Of a stretch of 64,000 nucleotides of DNA, positions 9,642 to 21,319 are shown piece by piece. Each line of letters begins with the position of its first letter. The first letter of the stretch is position 1. The position numbers and the translations under genes were made by a program. The DNA comes from Blasia pusilla (lineage: Eukaryota; Marchantiophyta; Marchantiopsida; Blasiales): positions 2,914,001-2,978,000 of the forward strand of contig CM114273.1 in assembly GCA_050084515.1 (NCBI GenBank). Reading direction: 5' to 3'. The notes under the pieces are model-generated. The model was given only the letters and a program-made list of their open reading frames with translations. It searched no databases and was not told where the DNA came from.

Positions 9642-12600
9642 ATGGAGATGGTTAGTCAAGAGGAGGTATTTAGGCGGTCGACTACAAGGAGATCTCACGT
9701 AGCGTTGGAGTGGGATGACGTCCGGAAGATAGTCGTTGCGCCTCGAACGCAGGTCGGTCTGACATGGAACCAGGCATGTTCGGATACTAGAAACATCACC
9801 CAGATACGCTCCAGCACTGGCCTCGTGGATGGGTTCGATGTGCCCGATAAACTATTTGAGCTCTCCGATCTGCGAAGTGTATTAACAATCGAGGTAGGGT
9901 ATACGTCGTTGCTCCAATCTCTTTCTGCCTGCCCGTGGGAAGTGCTCTTCTGTTATGCCCTCCGATAAAAGGCCGCAACTATGAAAGAGGACATCTCTTA
10001 TGTTTGAGGACATCGCACTAGAAGTTCAGTTCCCTCTCCTTAGATTGCCGAGTTCGCTTTGCGTGAGAACTTCAGTCTACTATCCTCCATACGCAGTAGA
10101 GAGTGAGTTTGCCTCTAGAAGGTTGTCCGACTTCTGAATTTTGCAAACGTCTTGGAGGGTTGGTGGATATCACCTTATGAGTCTCGATTTTGGACTAGTA
10201 CGTGCTGTGCCATAGAAGTTCCACTAATGAAGCAAATTGGTTAGAGGTTTCCACTATTGAAACAGTTTGGTTCGAAGTTTGTCCTCGCTTGTGGATGAGT
10301 AGTTCGGAAGAACGCTAATCTCATTTTTAATCGCCCCACTGCAGGCATGGAATTCGTGCCTGTCGGAGTCGGAGAGGGAGTTGCTTTCAATCTATCTTCC
10401 GGAGGGCGTTGATCAAGAGCGGGCTCTGAGAGCCTTGCTGAACGGAGAGAACTTGCATTTCGGAAACGCACTTCACACATGGTCCGACTCCATGTGCACT
10501 TTTTGCGCTTCATGTTTTTGTCGTTAGACTCTGTTAGGTAGATTAGTTTGCTGGTCTAGGTGTAAGCACTGTAGGTAAGGCCCAGAGTACTTTGTTCTCA
10601 CGCAAACCACGCTCGCTCGTATCAGGGGCGTAGCAGTATGCAGTGGTGCGATGCACCCGGATAATCTCTTGCAGCGAGAGTCACACCTCAGAAAGAGGCG
10701 GAAATCTTACTTCAAGCATGTGCGAAGGTATCATGGCAAGTAAGTAGTATATGATGACTAACATTCTCATTCTCAGTTCTGCTTGATAGTTTGCTGTTTT
10801 CACTCCAGACCTGGAATTATGATATGTTTATTATCAGTGACCAGTTTTGTGAGCCGTGGTGACAGTGGAACTTTGGATTATGAGCAGGATGATCCAGAAC
10901 TTGCAAACGATGAAAGATATTTGGAGAGATTGTGAAAGGTTGGAGGACGTCCTACCGCGAATTAAGAGGTATCTAGTTACTATCCAACGCGCATGGTCTG
11001 AAGTGATGACCTCTTTCCCTAAGTTTGTCATACTCTCTTGGACTGCTAGGTCGAGGTTGCCAGGGCTTCTCATCACCTTGCTGAGTTCTTCATAGTTCCT
11101 CTGTCCGCAGCGATGCACTCCTACATGCTAGGTGTAGTTTCTAGCTCACTCGCTCAATTGGAATGAGTTCAGATACAAGTACTTCTGGGTAATGGAAGTA
11201 GTTGGGCATCCCACAATCTAAGGATTTTATAGTTTTTGCATCCTGACTAACTAGGAGGATGGATGATAAAACAGAGCATTTAGATGGAAGGAGCAATGTC
11301 ATTAGTGACCTAGCAAAATGTAGTCGTGAATGTTTTGATGCAACGAGGGAAACATCCAAGATCAAGACAGGGTCTCGTCTTAGTGACGCAAGTCTGGGAT
11401 CTATTTTCAAAGGCGACAGAGAAGAGATACATCCTGTTCAAGGGAAGATTGTACAATAGTATGCCCAAGACATGACTGAACTTCTTCCTTTTAATTCGAA
11501 GCCACGTAAACTAGTGGCAATCTTCCTGTCTGAGCTTGAGTGCTGTAGTTGGTACTCATGCATGCTATCTCACACCAGGGTAAATCATTGTGATTACCTC
11601 TTTTTTGTTGTACTTAGATGGTGTGCTGCAAACTTTTGTTATGAATGTCCTAGAGCAGGAAATCTGAAAGGTTCTAGTAAAGTTCTTTGAAATTAGCACG
11701 TATGTGTTGGATGCCCCCATTTTTTCCTTCAGAACTCTTCTTTTAAAGTTAAACTGCGTTTTCTTTGCTCCCTTGATTGACACTGGTAGCTCAGAATCCA
11801 CTATCGTATTTCGATGCAAGGTTTTGAGTGCAGGATAGCCAGAGATAACTGGAACAGATTTGGTATTCAATGAAGCATAGGTTTTCTTCAAATAAATTTT
11901 TTTCCTCATGTGTCATTGGTTCCCAAGCCTCTAAAACCTCTTGATTCTCTGCAGATGGTCGACGACTTCTCAAGAAATCTCAACCGCACCCCTAAAAAAT
12001 GGCTGCCAGCCCACTTGGCTCAAGGGAGCTAATAAGAATATTAATGCGAGGATTACCAACGGACATTGGGGTGAAATTATGGATAATCATCAAGACCATA
12101 AGAATGATGAAATCCAAGATACTGGAACAAGGTAGGATTCTGGTTAACATATCTCATAACCTCTCATGTTCTCCTGTAATGTGGTGGTGTCTCTTCTAAC
12201 GCCACTATGAATATCCAGATAATTGCGCCTGGAGTTATTGGCATATGGATAGTTCCAATTATTGCCTTCGCACCGATTCCTGATGTGCACCATGGTCATT
12301 GATTGTGTAGTTGTCTTACTATCAGGCTGTACTGTACATGATGTGCAAGTAAAGGCGGAGATCAAAGAAACTCAAGACTGTACTCTCAATAAATGGAGTA
12401 GAGGAGAATGAAGTAGTGCAATCAGACTCCGAGAGCAAGTGGTTCAAGAAGTATGTGGAAGTTGCGGTTGGTACCCTGTCTCCAAATGAAATCTCAGCTA
12501 TTACTAAGTCGGTGAAGGTAAGACTTGAAATTTCCTAAAGTAACATGTGAACCAATGGATATTCCTTTTGGGTTCACTGTGGTTGACTGCCACCAGTGTG

Positions 12601-15369
12601 AAAGTATTTTTCGATACATAGAATAGTTTTCCGTTGGCACAAATCTTGCAATCTTTCAATCTGACTTGATGTGTATGATGCTTTTAGGTGACAAGGAAAC
12701 AGTTTGAGGAACTTAAACTCAGACGCCAAGCTGGTGAAGAAGTTCATTTCGACTCACTAGAACCGTCAGTGGAGTGCCTAACCAAAATCAAAGGCCCTGT
12801 CAAGATTGATAGGAATGTGAGCGTGGATGTTGAAAAAGTCAAGGACTTCTGGTGGGTGCCCAAATTTGTTCTTTGCTGTTTCAAGACTTGGCTGTCTGAT
12901 TTGAACATTTTCCATCCACGCAACTTTGCTTCTTCTACTTCATGGGACATGAATGCTTATGAAAAGTCGTGATGCTATCAATAAGTGCAACCATAAGGCA
13001 ATCATGGACCATTTTTTCCTCCTTTGGCTTGACTAGATGTCATCCTTCTGAGCAACAATGTACCCAATTTTATGCAGGCAAAACGTGATCCTAAAAGATT
13101 TAGCAGGCAGACATGCGTTTTTCTTGGAGAGAAAAAATCGGCATTTGATGCTTGCAAAGACACTGGCCTCAAGGTGCATGGAGGAGCTAATTAGCGCTTG
13201 GCAAGATGACGTAAGGGCTTACTTGTAGTCCTCACATCAAATTCATTTTGTTCAACTGAGCTATGTTGTGATGTGATGCCTGTGAATTGTGAACTTTGTG
13301 ACTCCTTAGATCCATCCAAGCACCACAGTGTAACACTGGTACAGGAGTTTGTGAATTAATCGTTAAATTTGGATATGCATACTTTTTTTTGTTAATATCA
13401 TGTGAAGAAGCTGTTCAACAGGAGGAGTTTCTAATTACATGACTTTTGAAACTGTACAGGAAAATTTTGCCAAGTCTAGCCATCAGCCCAACTCAGAGCA
13501 GGGCTCACAAATGGAAGCTGTACAGGCCAATGACTTAGATGTTGATGTGAGCACAGATGTAGACCGAGAAGAGAGGCCCTTGGTCCAGAGCTGGCTTGGA
13601 AAGCACCTCTTGGCTGGAGCAATTAGCATGGTAATTCTTCATGGACCTCTTTGCTCTTTTCCCCCTGAAGCTGATTTCTTTAGTAGTGGGCGACTCCAAA
13701 TAGTGATTTTGTGGTGTATCATCTTTGGCCAGATACTCCTGCCATAGAAATTACTTTCAGTCTATAGAAAGAGCTAAGGCCACGGAGGAGTATCACGGGC
13801 AGACCTGCTGATGGAAGGAGAGTGTTATAACTGTACGCTGATAGCAAATGCAGACATTCTGAAAGTTTAGATTGTCTTCGAATAGCAAAGGCAGACAGCC
13901 TGAAAGACTACATTTCCAAATGTTAGATTCAAAGTTAATTACATCATTACTGGTTTAAAATTATGACAGTTTTATCATCTGGTGACTAAGGCTTAGTTTT
14001 CATGCGGATGCAGAAAGTGGAGACAGAAGGGAATGCTCAGCTGATGCCAGAAGTCCATGAAGTTGACTCTGAAAGTGAACAAGAGGAAGTAGACTCTGCA
14101 AGCTTGAGGGAAGTTCAGGATTTAGAATCCGAAAGTGAGCAAGAGCACGCTGGCTCTGGACACATGGAGGAAGGCAGTGATATAGACTCCGAAAGTGAGG
14201 CAGAAGATTTGGACTCGGCGCCCATGAAGGAAGCACTAGATGGGTCCGAAAGTGATCAAGAGGATGAGCAATCTTTATGCATGCAAGAAGGCCAAAATCC
14301 TGAACTTCCGTTTCGATGCGATCCAAGCAGGGCAGGCACATGTTCTCCTATCATCAAACCAGGGAATGAAACTGTTGATCAGGAGGAGTGCATTGTAGAA
14401 GATGTGCAAGCAGAAGGAACCCTTAAACACGATCCATACACCATTCTACAGCAAAGTCCTAATGTGGGAGAGGAGCAACATGAGTACACAGGTGGTTCAT
14501 TGTCACTAGGCAGCAAACGAGCTGGAGATGACATCGGTCTGATCGCAGGACACCAAACTAGTTCCGTGGAGGGTGCCAAAGATTTCTTCCAGCAAGGGTT
14601 TAGTGTACCTGAGAAACAAGAGTTGCAATTGCTTCCTCATGGCAAACATGCGGAGATTCCTATTAGGCAGCAGATAGGAGCAGCACCACAGCATGTACAG
14701 GAACCTTCACAACTCTTTTCCCAGCATACTATGGCCCACCAGTTCGAGAATCCTATAGCTTCTCTGATAGAGTATTCGAAGCGGCAGCAACAGTTGAATG
14801 TACAACCAACTCCATTACCACAGCTCACATATCCTTCTTACAATTTGGGTTCAACTGGGTCACTCCCGCTGGCTGTACCAGTTGTTGAGGTAGCTACTAT
14901 GTGGCAAGGTAATCTGCAACGGCCTCCTGTGGGTGGTCTGCCTCAATATGGACAGAATGTAGGTTGGCCACCCTCGGAAAGCGCAGGAGGTTGGGAATCG
15001 TCTGAGACCCAACATAATACTTCAAGTAGATCCCACTTTCAAACAGTTCAAGCAGCAGCTACCCTGGCTCCAAGATCTTATGTCTCAAATGCGGAAGTGT
15101 ACAATGCAGAGCAGGTTTCAAGGAAGCCTGAGCGCATGTTTGACCATCAGCAGTTCTACACTGATTGGTCAAGAACCACTGAACTACCTGTCAATGATAA
15201 TATATCAAGTTACAGGACGCCAGTTTGGTACCCGCCCAGTACATATGAGAATGCTGCCAACCAAATACAAAATCCTTCTCTACCTCGGCTTCCCCTGTGG
15301 TCCACAGACAGTGTCCCACCCAAACCCGTGCCACAGTTGTGGAGCAACATGAACTGGAGACCCACGTGA
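9642..15369 (+). CDS. NFRKB-like protein (DEUBAD-type, INO80 chromatin-remodelling complex-related), multi-exon gene
   Basis: Exons whose splice sites and phases agree: 9642-9893, 10345-10493, 10644-10739, 10885-10968, 11255 to about 11450 (3' end unresolved), 11955-12131, 12355-12517, 12688-12851, 13078-13210, 13460-13630 and 14014-15369 (stop). The first four encode the plant NFRKB-type N-terminus: HVALEWDDVRKIVVAPRTQV, DKLFELSDLRSVLT, then WNSCLSESERELLSIYLPEG, LLNGENLHFGNAL, HPDNLLQRESHLRKR and NLQTMKDIWRDCERLEDVLP, matching the DEUBAD region. NFRKB proteins are INO80-complex subunits that bind the deubiquitinase UCH37 in animals; the plant role is less clear. The last exon (about 450 codons) has four acidic DSESEQEE-type repeats and a Gln/Pro-rich tail. 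Start chosen at the first ATG (MEMVSQEEVF); an earlier 5' exon is possible. AATAAA at 15887-15892 may serve polyadenylation. Confidence 0.85.
14050..14300 (+). repeat. Coding acidic tandem repeats in the NFRKB-like gene
   Basis: Four imperfect units of about 22-25 codons each carry DSESEQEE or a variant (DSESEQEE, ESESEQEH, DSESEAED, GSESDQED), spaced by short linkers ending in L/M-R/K-E. The segment is strongly acidic and probably disordered. It lies at the start of the last exon, between the conserved region and a Gln/Pro-rich tail. Confidence 0.8.
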
Positions 15370-17629
15370 TGAACTCTTTTGACTGACGGACTGTCCTTTG
15401 TGTATATAGTGATGCTCCCGAAACAGAACATCTTTTTGCTCCTTTCTGGGACCCTACGAGAGCAGGCTGAAACTGGAACATGGTGGATGGGACACTTCTA
15501 AAACCAATTTTTCTGGTAAAAGATCATTTCTGAGCTGCGGATAGTTGCCACCAAATGATCTTTACTGAGACGCATCTATGATCCTTACTTCACGATCACA
15601 GGCCCGTGATAGAGGAACCTCCACAATATGAACCGTGGTCCTATATTTGTGGGCCGCAGGCCTTCCATTTTTAGCATGACCGATTGGTTTGCCGAAGACA
15701 AGGTTTGCTGTGCAGAGTACCTGTGCTCTGCTGGATCTGACTCTGTTAAGCGGCCCTGATAGAGGAAGTTTTCGCTTCCATCTTGAGGCTGCTGTGTTGC
15801 ATCCCTTCAAAGCAGCTTTTTTGATTTATTTCAAGATGGCTGTGCTTTTGAGCGGGGAAAATGGTCAAGCTTTGTATAGAAACGTGAATAAAGGAGCTGA
15901 GAATTATACGAGACGGTTCGACTCGATCTGTGGTCATTGGGCTATGATCTGATGCTTATGAGACATTTTTGTGCACGACAATTGGTTTTCCGTGCCATGT
16001 ATCTTTTCAACAACGGCTCCTTGCCCGCTTATTCTTCTCTGCTTGGACTGAGCTTTCACTCTTCATTCTAGCCAATTTCCAAATCCTACCATAGGTCGGT
16101 GGATAGTGGAGACCCGTGTTGTTGGTAATAACTCCTCTAGTGCGTGTAGTCACTCGATCGAAGCGGTACAAATCCAGAAAACAGTATCCATATCAGTTCA
16201 TCCTGGAGGCTATACTTATCGTCCTTGTACAAAACGCCCCCAATTCAACTTGGGAGCCATTCTCCTGGTTTCTGAATTTGTCAAACACGAGGTCTACTCG
16301 TCCAACAATGCATCGTCAAAAACCCACGCTGAGAAAATTTCATTCGTTTTACGACGAACATGAATATACTCCCACATATCCTCCACGACTCGAACGCTCC
16401 GCGCACGGGTGTGCCGAGTCTCCAAGTACTCGTTTGGTCGGGCATGCCTGGGCCTGAAACTGACTGGACATGTCATCGCTCCACTTAAAAGCAAGCACGG
16501 GCACTCCGTTTGCAGCCCTAAAGCTCGACGCCCCCGCCCAGACCGAGCATCTGTTTTCTTCGACTCGAGAAGTCACCGGACGCCAATTTGGAGATGTTCT
16601 CAAGAACATCGCAGTTCACAAAAACGTGCTCCTCCGCACACTACAAACACCCGGGGCACGAATTCCAAGGACACTGGGAACCTGTCTGCTGTAATTTTGT
16701 CCCGACTCCAGCGAAACTGTCCCCCGAACGAGCACGAGATCCCCGAGCAACGCACTGTGTCTCGGCGCAGTCGATTTCCTGCGCGTCCACTCCCGAGTCC
16801 CGACTCCCGTCCGACTGTAGCAACCGACTCTCACCTGTGATGTCACTCACATTCATGTCTCCGACCACTCCGTGTCAGTTCCTGCGTTGAACAAGCCATG
16901 AATATGCATGCATCCCTCCGCTGCCTCTCTCCCTCCCTCGGCCGCTTGCGCCAGCACCACCATCGCTACAGTCGTGGGGTGATTGCGACACCTTCTGTGG
17001 CAGCTTTGACAGTTTGACTTCGCGGCGGATACAGGTCCGCGCGGGGACTGCCCATGTTCTTTAGCTCACCTGCCACGCGAGTCGTTCTCTCCTACGTACG
17101 ACCCGCACCAGAGATGTGAGTCATGGCATGTTTACTCTTTGCCCCACCCCAGCCCCTACCCCTGACTCCCACAGCCCTCACTCACTCCCTCCTCTCCACT
17201 CCTCCGCCGTCAGCAGCGATCCCTCTCGACCTCCACAGTAGCCTCTCGCACTGCACTTCCGTCCGTCCGTCCTCCCGTCCGTCCGTCCGTCTGCGGAGGG
17301 AGACATTGCAACTGTCCCACGAGCGAGCGCGCGCATGGGGGAGGAGGAGAATCGGGAGATGCTCTGCGAGAAGTGCCATGATCTCCAGGATTTGTAGGAG
17401 CGCGTGGAGCGGAGAGGATTGTTCGAGAAGTGCCATGATCGATCTCCTCGCGCACGACCACTTACTAATCATGCGAATAAATGGGATGGGGGAGGGGGAG
17501 TTCCTGTGGTCCCGTCACGTACTTCATTTCGGTTCGTTTCCAAAATGGGGGCTTCGTTGCGTTCCATTAAATGAGGGGCAATAAATTCAGAGAAATGGGG
17601 GAGAAGGGGGTGCTGAGAAGGATAAAAAA
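15370..17629. other. 3' flank of the NFRKB-like gene and intergenic sequence
   Basis: About 15370-15900 is probably 3' untranslated sequence. The remainder contains only overlapping frames on both strands without motifs. Around 17260-17295 there is a CGTC/CCGT simple repeat. A short phrase, CGAGAAGTGCCATGATC, occurs twice at about 17368 and 17424. I see no RNA gene here. Confidence 0.4.
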
Positions 17630-17781
17630 CAAAGATGCACTTCGATAAAAACGAGTGATGGAAAACCCATCTGAAGTACAAAAGAGGGGGACTCAAAGAG
17701 TCAAAACCTGAAGGCCACAACACGACCAGAAAAGGAAGAAGGGGGCATTCCCCCCCCTAACGACGAAACTCACCAACTAAA
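17630..17781 (+). repeat. Direct repeat with hairpin cluster, copy 1
   Basis: Begins CAAAGATGCACTTCGATAAA and runs through AACACGACCAGAAAAGG to ACTCACCAACTAA. It is nearly identical to 18001-18146, except for one substitution (CATCTGAAG versus CATCGGAAG) and length changes in a C-run. The segment between the two copies holds two hairpins and an inverted copy of part of the unit. Confidence 0.85.
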
Positions 17782-17801
17782 GAGGGAGCGTCGGGAGATG
17801 C

Positions 17802-17831
17802 AACTACCCTACACCAAAGGGTAGGGTAGTT
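17802..17831. repeat. Hairpin, 11-bp stem
   Basis: AACTACCCTAC (17802-17812) and GTAGGGTAGTT (17821-17831) are perfect reverse complements around an 8-base loop. Part of it, CTACACCAAAG (17809-17819), reappears inverted at 17901-17911. Confidence 0.8.
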
Positions 17832-17837
17832 TTGGCT

Positions 17838-17876
17838 CTCTTTGCTCCCGATGGGTTTTCCATCGGGAGCAAAGAG
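17838..17876. repeat. Perfect hairpin, 17-bp stem and 5-base loop
   Basis: CTCTTTGCTCCCGATGG (17838-17854) pairs perfectly with CCATCGGGAGCAAAGAG (17860-17876) around GTTTT. The top of the hairpin, CCGATGGGTTTTCCATC, also occurs as a direct copy near 17940, and inverted inside the flanking repeats. Confidence 0.88.
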
Positions 17877-17923
17877 TTCTATTAAAGTTTTTATATTCTT
17901 CTTTGGTGTAGGTAGAAATTGAT

Positions 17924-17958
17924 CCCCTCTTTTGTACTTCCGATGGGTTTTCCATCAC
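17924..17958 (-). repeat. Inverted 35-bp copy of part of the flanking direct repeats
   Basis: Exact reverse complement of the 35-bp segment of the 18001-18146 copy that begins GTGATGGAAAACCCATCGG. It lies between the two direct copies, giving a direct-inverted-direct arrangement. Confidence 0.85.
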
Positions 17959-18000
17959 ACGAAATTGATCACCGGAGGCCGTTCTTCTAGAGGGGAAGGA

Positions 18001-18146
18001 CAAAGATGCACTTCGATAAAAACGAGTGATGGAAAACCCATCGGAAGTACAAAAGAGGGGGACTCAAAGAGTCAAAACCTGAAGGCCACAACACGACCAG
18101 AAAAGGAAGAAGGGGCATTCCCCCTAACATTTAAACTCACCAACAG
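18001..18146 (+). repeat. Direct repeat with hairpin cluster, copy 2
   Basis: Second copy of the 17630-17781 unit. Its right end runs straight into the antisense reverse-transcriptase fragment at 18124-18502, so the repeat cluster may derive from the 3' region of that retrotransposon. Confidence 0.85.
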
Positions 18147-18502
18147 CAGAGACAATATCAGCAACAACAAGAGAGCTATGACTACTACTAAGTGGGCCTC
18201 TAGCGCCGGCGTCTCCCATAGCCTGAGCCCGCCGCAAAATCCCATTAGCTTGGGCACGCTGCAACGCTATGGAGACCCGCTGCCTACAATACAGAATCGC
18301 AGTAGCTAAGGACAACCCATTTCTCGAGTGGAGATGATGGGCGCAGATCCGTGAAGGAACAGTCGAACCTCTCCCCCATAGCCCCATACATCTCTATGGC
18401 CTGTGGGGATGAAGATGTGTCCTCGTGTAGTCGATCAGAGATATGTGTCTTCTTCGCCGCCGCCCGCCGCCGCTCCTTGTAGCATTCGCCTTGGGCCACC
18501 AC
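18124..18502 (-). pseudogene. C-terminal fragment of the 50-53 kb reverse-transcriptase element
   Basis: Read on -, one frame gives PQAIEMYGAMGERFDCSFTD and PSSPLEKW. Another gives YCRQRVSIALQRAQANGILR, RRAQAMG and SLVVADIVSAVGEF. These parallel the C-terminus of the 50463-52325 protein (FAVEVFGHLHVSFDTF, YFRQCISVALQRAQALALIR, RRAEVVGG, LVFLSDFFHAISRV). The match changes frame near 18390, so this is a broken partial copy. Truncation at the 5' side is normal for non-LTR retrotransposons. Confidence 0.75.
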
Positions 18503-19019
18503 TTGGGCTCGACCGCCTCCCGCGAGGATCTGTGACTACCACGTCCGCCACAACCACCTCAGCCTCACGTGTCATGTAGAGATCGGCACGAATGAGGGAA
18601 TCCCGCATGGAGTAGTGCCTCTCCCCTTCATGGGGAAGGGGAGAGGAGCCGCCATTTTTTGCGAAGGGAGGAGCGAAGAGAGTCGGTTGCTAAGCACGGA
18701 CGAAAAGGGCAAACTGACACACATTAATTAGTTGTGGGAAAAGATTAAGAAAATAGCCCGCTTAGTCAGTTTCTAACTATTTTATTTCCTCATGGTTTCT
18801 TTCATGGATTCTTTAAATCCACTTCTTTCTTGTCAGACTGCGTCCTCTTTTGGCCGTGGTGCCTTCGCTTTTCCCATGGAGACATCTCAAGGGGAAAGTA
18901 GAGATTCCTATGTCATCCTCTTTACACCATGGTTCCCTTTCCCCAAATTCAACTTAAGGAAAGTCAAGATTCCCATGAATATCTATCTAGAGAAGTTTTT
19001 ACATAATTCACGAAGGGAA

Positions 19020-19022
<3 letters not shown>
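18503..19022. other. Intergenic sequence without recognised genes
   Basis: Nothing coding is supported. The part next to 18503 may be more of the truncated retrotransposon. 18620-18650 contains a short inverted pair around CTCCCCTTCATGGGGAAGGGGAG. Confidence 0.35.

Positions 19023-19064
<42 letters not shown>
19023..19064. repeat. (TA)n microsatellite
   Basis: About 20 uninterrupted TA dinucleotides, bounded by GGAAAAC on the left and TTCTATTC on the right. Confidence 0.95.
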
Positions 19065-19065
<1 letters not shown>

Positions 19066-19249
19066 TATTCTGATTGACACGTGTCGTCACATTTCTCCTA
19101 AAAATACCTACTTTTGGTCATAGTAAATTGGGGGTCATAATGATATGAATTATTAAAAAGGGTCCTTTATGGGTATTACTAGTAAAAGAAGGACGGGGAA
19201 ACACAGCGGAACTTCGCAAGCAAAGAGGACGGGGACAAAAAGCTGGAGG

Positions 19250-19700
19250 GAGGGAGTTGGGTGTTCCCCGAAAGCCGAACAAGAAATCTGCGGATGTTTG
19301 GAAGCGCATCCTTCCATCGATAGGAAAATCTGCCGCAGTGACATGCAAAGTAGTTTTTCCAGCTAGAAACCTAAGAAGGTTTGCGAAATCTCTTGCACCT
19401 AACCCGCAAATCTCGAAGGGTCACCAATCTGCCTTCGTGAGGATCCCCTTAGACCTACTAAGAAGTTGGGTTTCCCGTCAAACAATCTGCAGGGATTGGG
19501 GGAATCCCTCTGAGCAAAGAGAAGTCCATGGAAGTTGGGAAAATCTCCCCCAGAAACTAGGCGTTCACTGCAAGAAAATTTTGGAGGTTTGGAAGAATTC
19601 CCTGATGGGAGAAGTCGGGGGTTCCCAGGAAGAAATCTGTGGAGGTATGGAAAATCTGTTGCACCTGACCTGCCAATCTCGGCAGGTCACCGCTGGCACA
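19250..19700 (+). repeat. Degenerate tandem-repeat tract
   Basis: Several phrases recur with drift: GAAATCTGCGGATGTTTGGAA (19284), GAAATCTGTGGAGGTATGGAA (19632) and TTGGAGGTTTGGAAGAATTC (19578). The pair TTGCACCTAACCCGCAAATC (19393) and TTGCACCTGACCTGCCAATC (19659) is each followed by TCG..GGTCACC. A 168-codon open frame (19257-19763) covers the tract but has no domain, so it probably reflects the repeats rather than a gene. Confidence 0.5.
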
Positions 19701-21319
19701 ACTGCTGAGGATATGGAAGATCACTCACTGCTGTTCACTCGCTGTTGCAGACGAAGAATCTAGTGCTCTCTCGGAGTCGGCGATGGGTGAGCAGAATCGG
19801 GTTCAGCGCCACGACTTTCATAGCGCTTTCGTCATCTCCCCCTGCTCGCGAGAGATTTGCACCAGTTTTCCCGTACTGCCACTGTTTCCATGGCCTTCTT
19901 CAACCGATCACCAAACCGTGTGTGCGTTTCTTCGCGTTCGTACCGCATGACTTCTCCCACCGCTGGCTCTCTCTCAGTTCAATTCTCTCTCTCCACCATC
20001 CAAGTCTGCGTGACGTCCCCCGGATGCACGGCGGACATTGCTGGACCTCACCCCACCTCAGCCTCCATCGCCAGATTCGCCACTGGGAAGACATGCTTCT
20101 CTGGGGGCTTGTGCAACAGATTACGCTGTTCGCTGCAGTTAAGGGGTTCGTCGTTTACTTCAGAATTCCTCTCGTAGACGTCTTCACTCACGGGAGACGC
20201 TGCTAGAGGCTAGAGCTAGCGGTGAGTTCACTGTTGCCCACGGATTCCGCTGTTTGCATCTGAGAAGTCTGTCGTGGATTTGAGAGTCTGACGTAGACGC
20301 GCACGTCGTAGCACCATCGCCGGCATCAGCAGATCCGGCTGCTGGGCGAGTGCGAGATGGAGGAAAGGAAGTTGCTCGAATTACTGCGTTGACGACTTTG
20401 AGACGAACTGTGGCTCGCTGAACACCCATCGCCGGATTAGCAGGCGGGGTTCCCTGTGGTTATGACAGTTTGCGCAGTGCGCATCTGAGAAATCCTCGTT
20501 TAAGATGCAATCCGTCGTGAGATGCGCACGGCACCACTACCGCCGCTACCACAAACGATCGGACCAGTGAGATGCGAGAATGGAAGGAAGCGCATGCGAG
20601 AACAGGGGAAGGTCGGATTCATGAACACGACGCAATCGAAGCAGATGACGGAAATCATGATACATTCATTCGCTGGGGATGAGACATGGCGAGGAGAAGG
20701 GGCGACAAACGCGCGCATCGTGAAACGAGTGAGGACCAGATTCGATTTATATAATGTACAGAAGTCGAGGCACCGCGACCTCTCCCTTTGGAGTTGCCTT
20801 TATCGTCGTTCCTCTGTCTCTGCTCTATTCGAGCAGAAGAACATCAGTCGACTGCTTTGCTTGCGGGAATGGCAACGAGGGAGTTGGGTCCGTGCATATC
20901 TCCAGCCACCGTCCTTGGAATGTGAAGAACAGCAGGGCAAGTTGAACGCCACCACTTCGGATCAGCTATCCTCAGGGTTTCGATCTTCTTCGTCACCTTC
21001 CTAGGAAAAGGGAAGGCGCAAAAATGAACCCAAGAGACGCCATTGGTTTGTATAAGGGATTGCGGGGAGCAATGAATGAGTGCTCGGTGGTGGTGGTGGC
21101 CACTACTAATGTCTACCTTCTCTACTGTGCTACTACAACTACTGCTAACCAAGTTACATGAAAGGGCAGATTTGAGTGCTCAAAACTTGTCTGCGGATTC
21201 TTCGGGTGCCCGGGGCAATGTACAAGAATTCCAAGAGGGGCTCATCGCTGTGTGGAGAGGTTTATATGTAAGTCACTAATCTACGCTATGGAGCTATGGC
21301 GCCGGAGGTTTTCGTGAAA
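19701..21319. other. Intergenic sequence beyond the 3' end of the stress protein gene
   Basis: Only short overlapping frames on both strands, none with a motif. The part nearest 21320 is expected to hold the 3' untranslated region of the minus-strand universal stress protein gene. Confidence 0.4.

Noticed and set aside
19257-19763. 168-codon open frame on +
   Set aside because: Coincides with a degenerate tandem repeat and has no domain.
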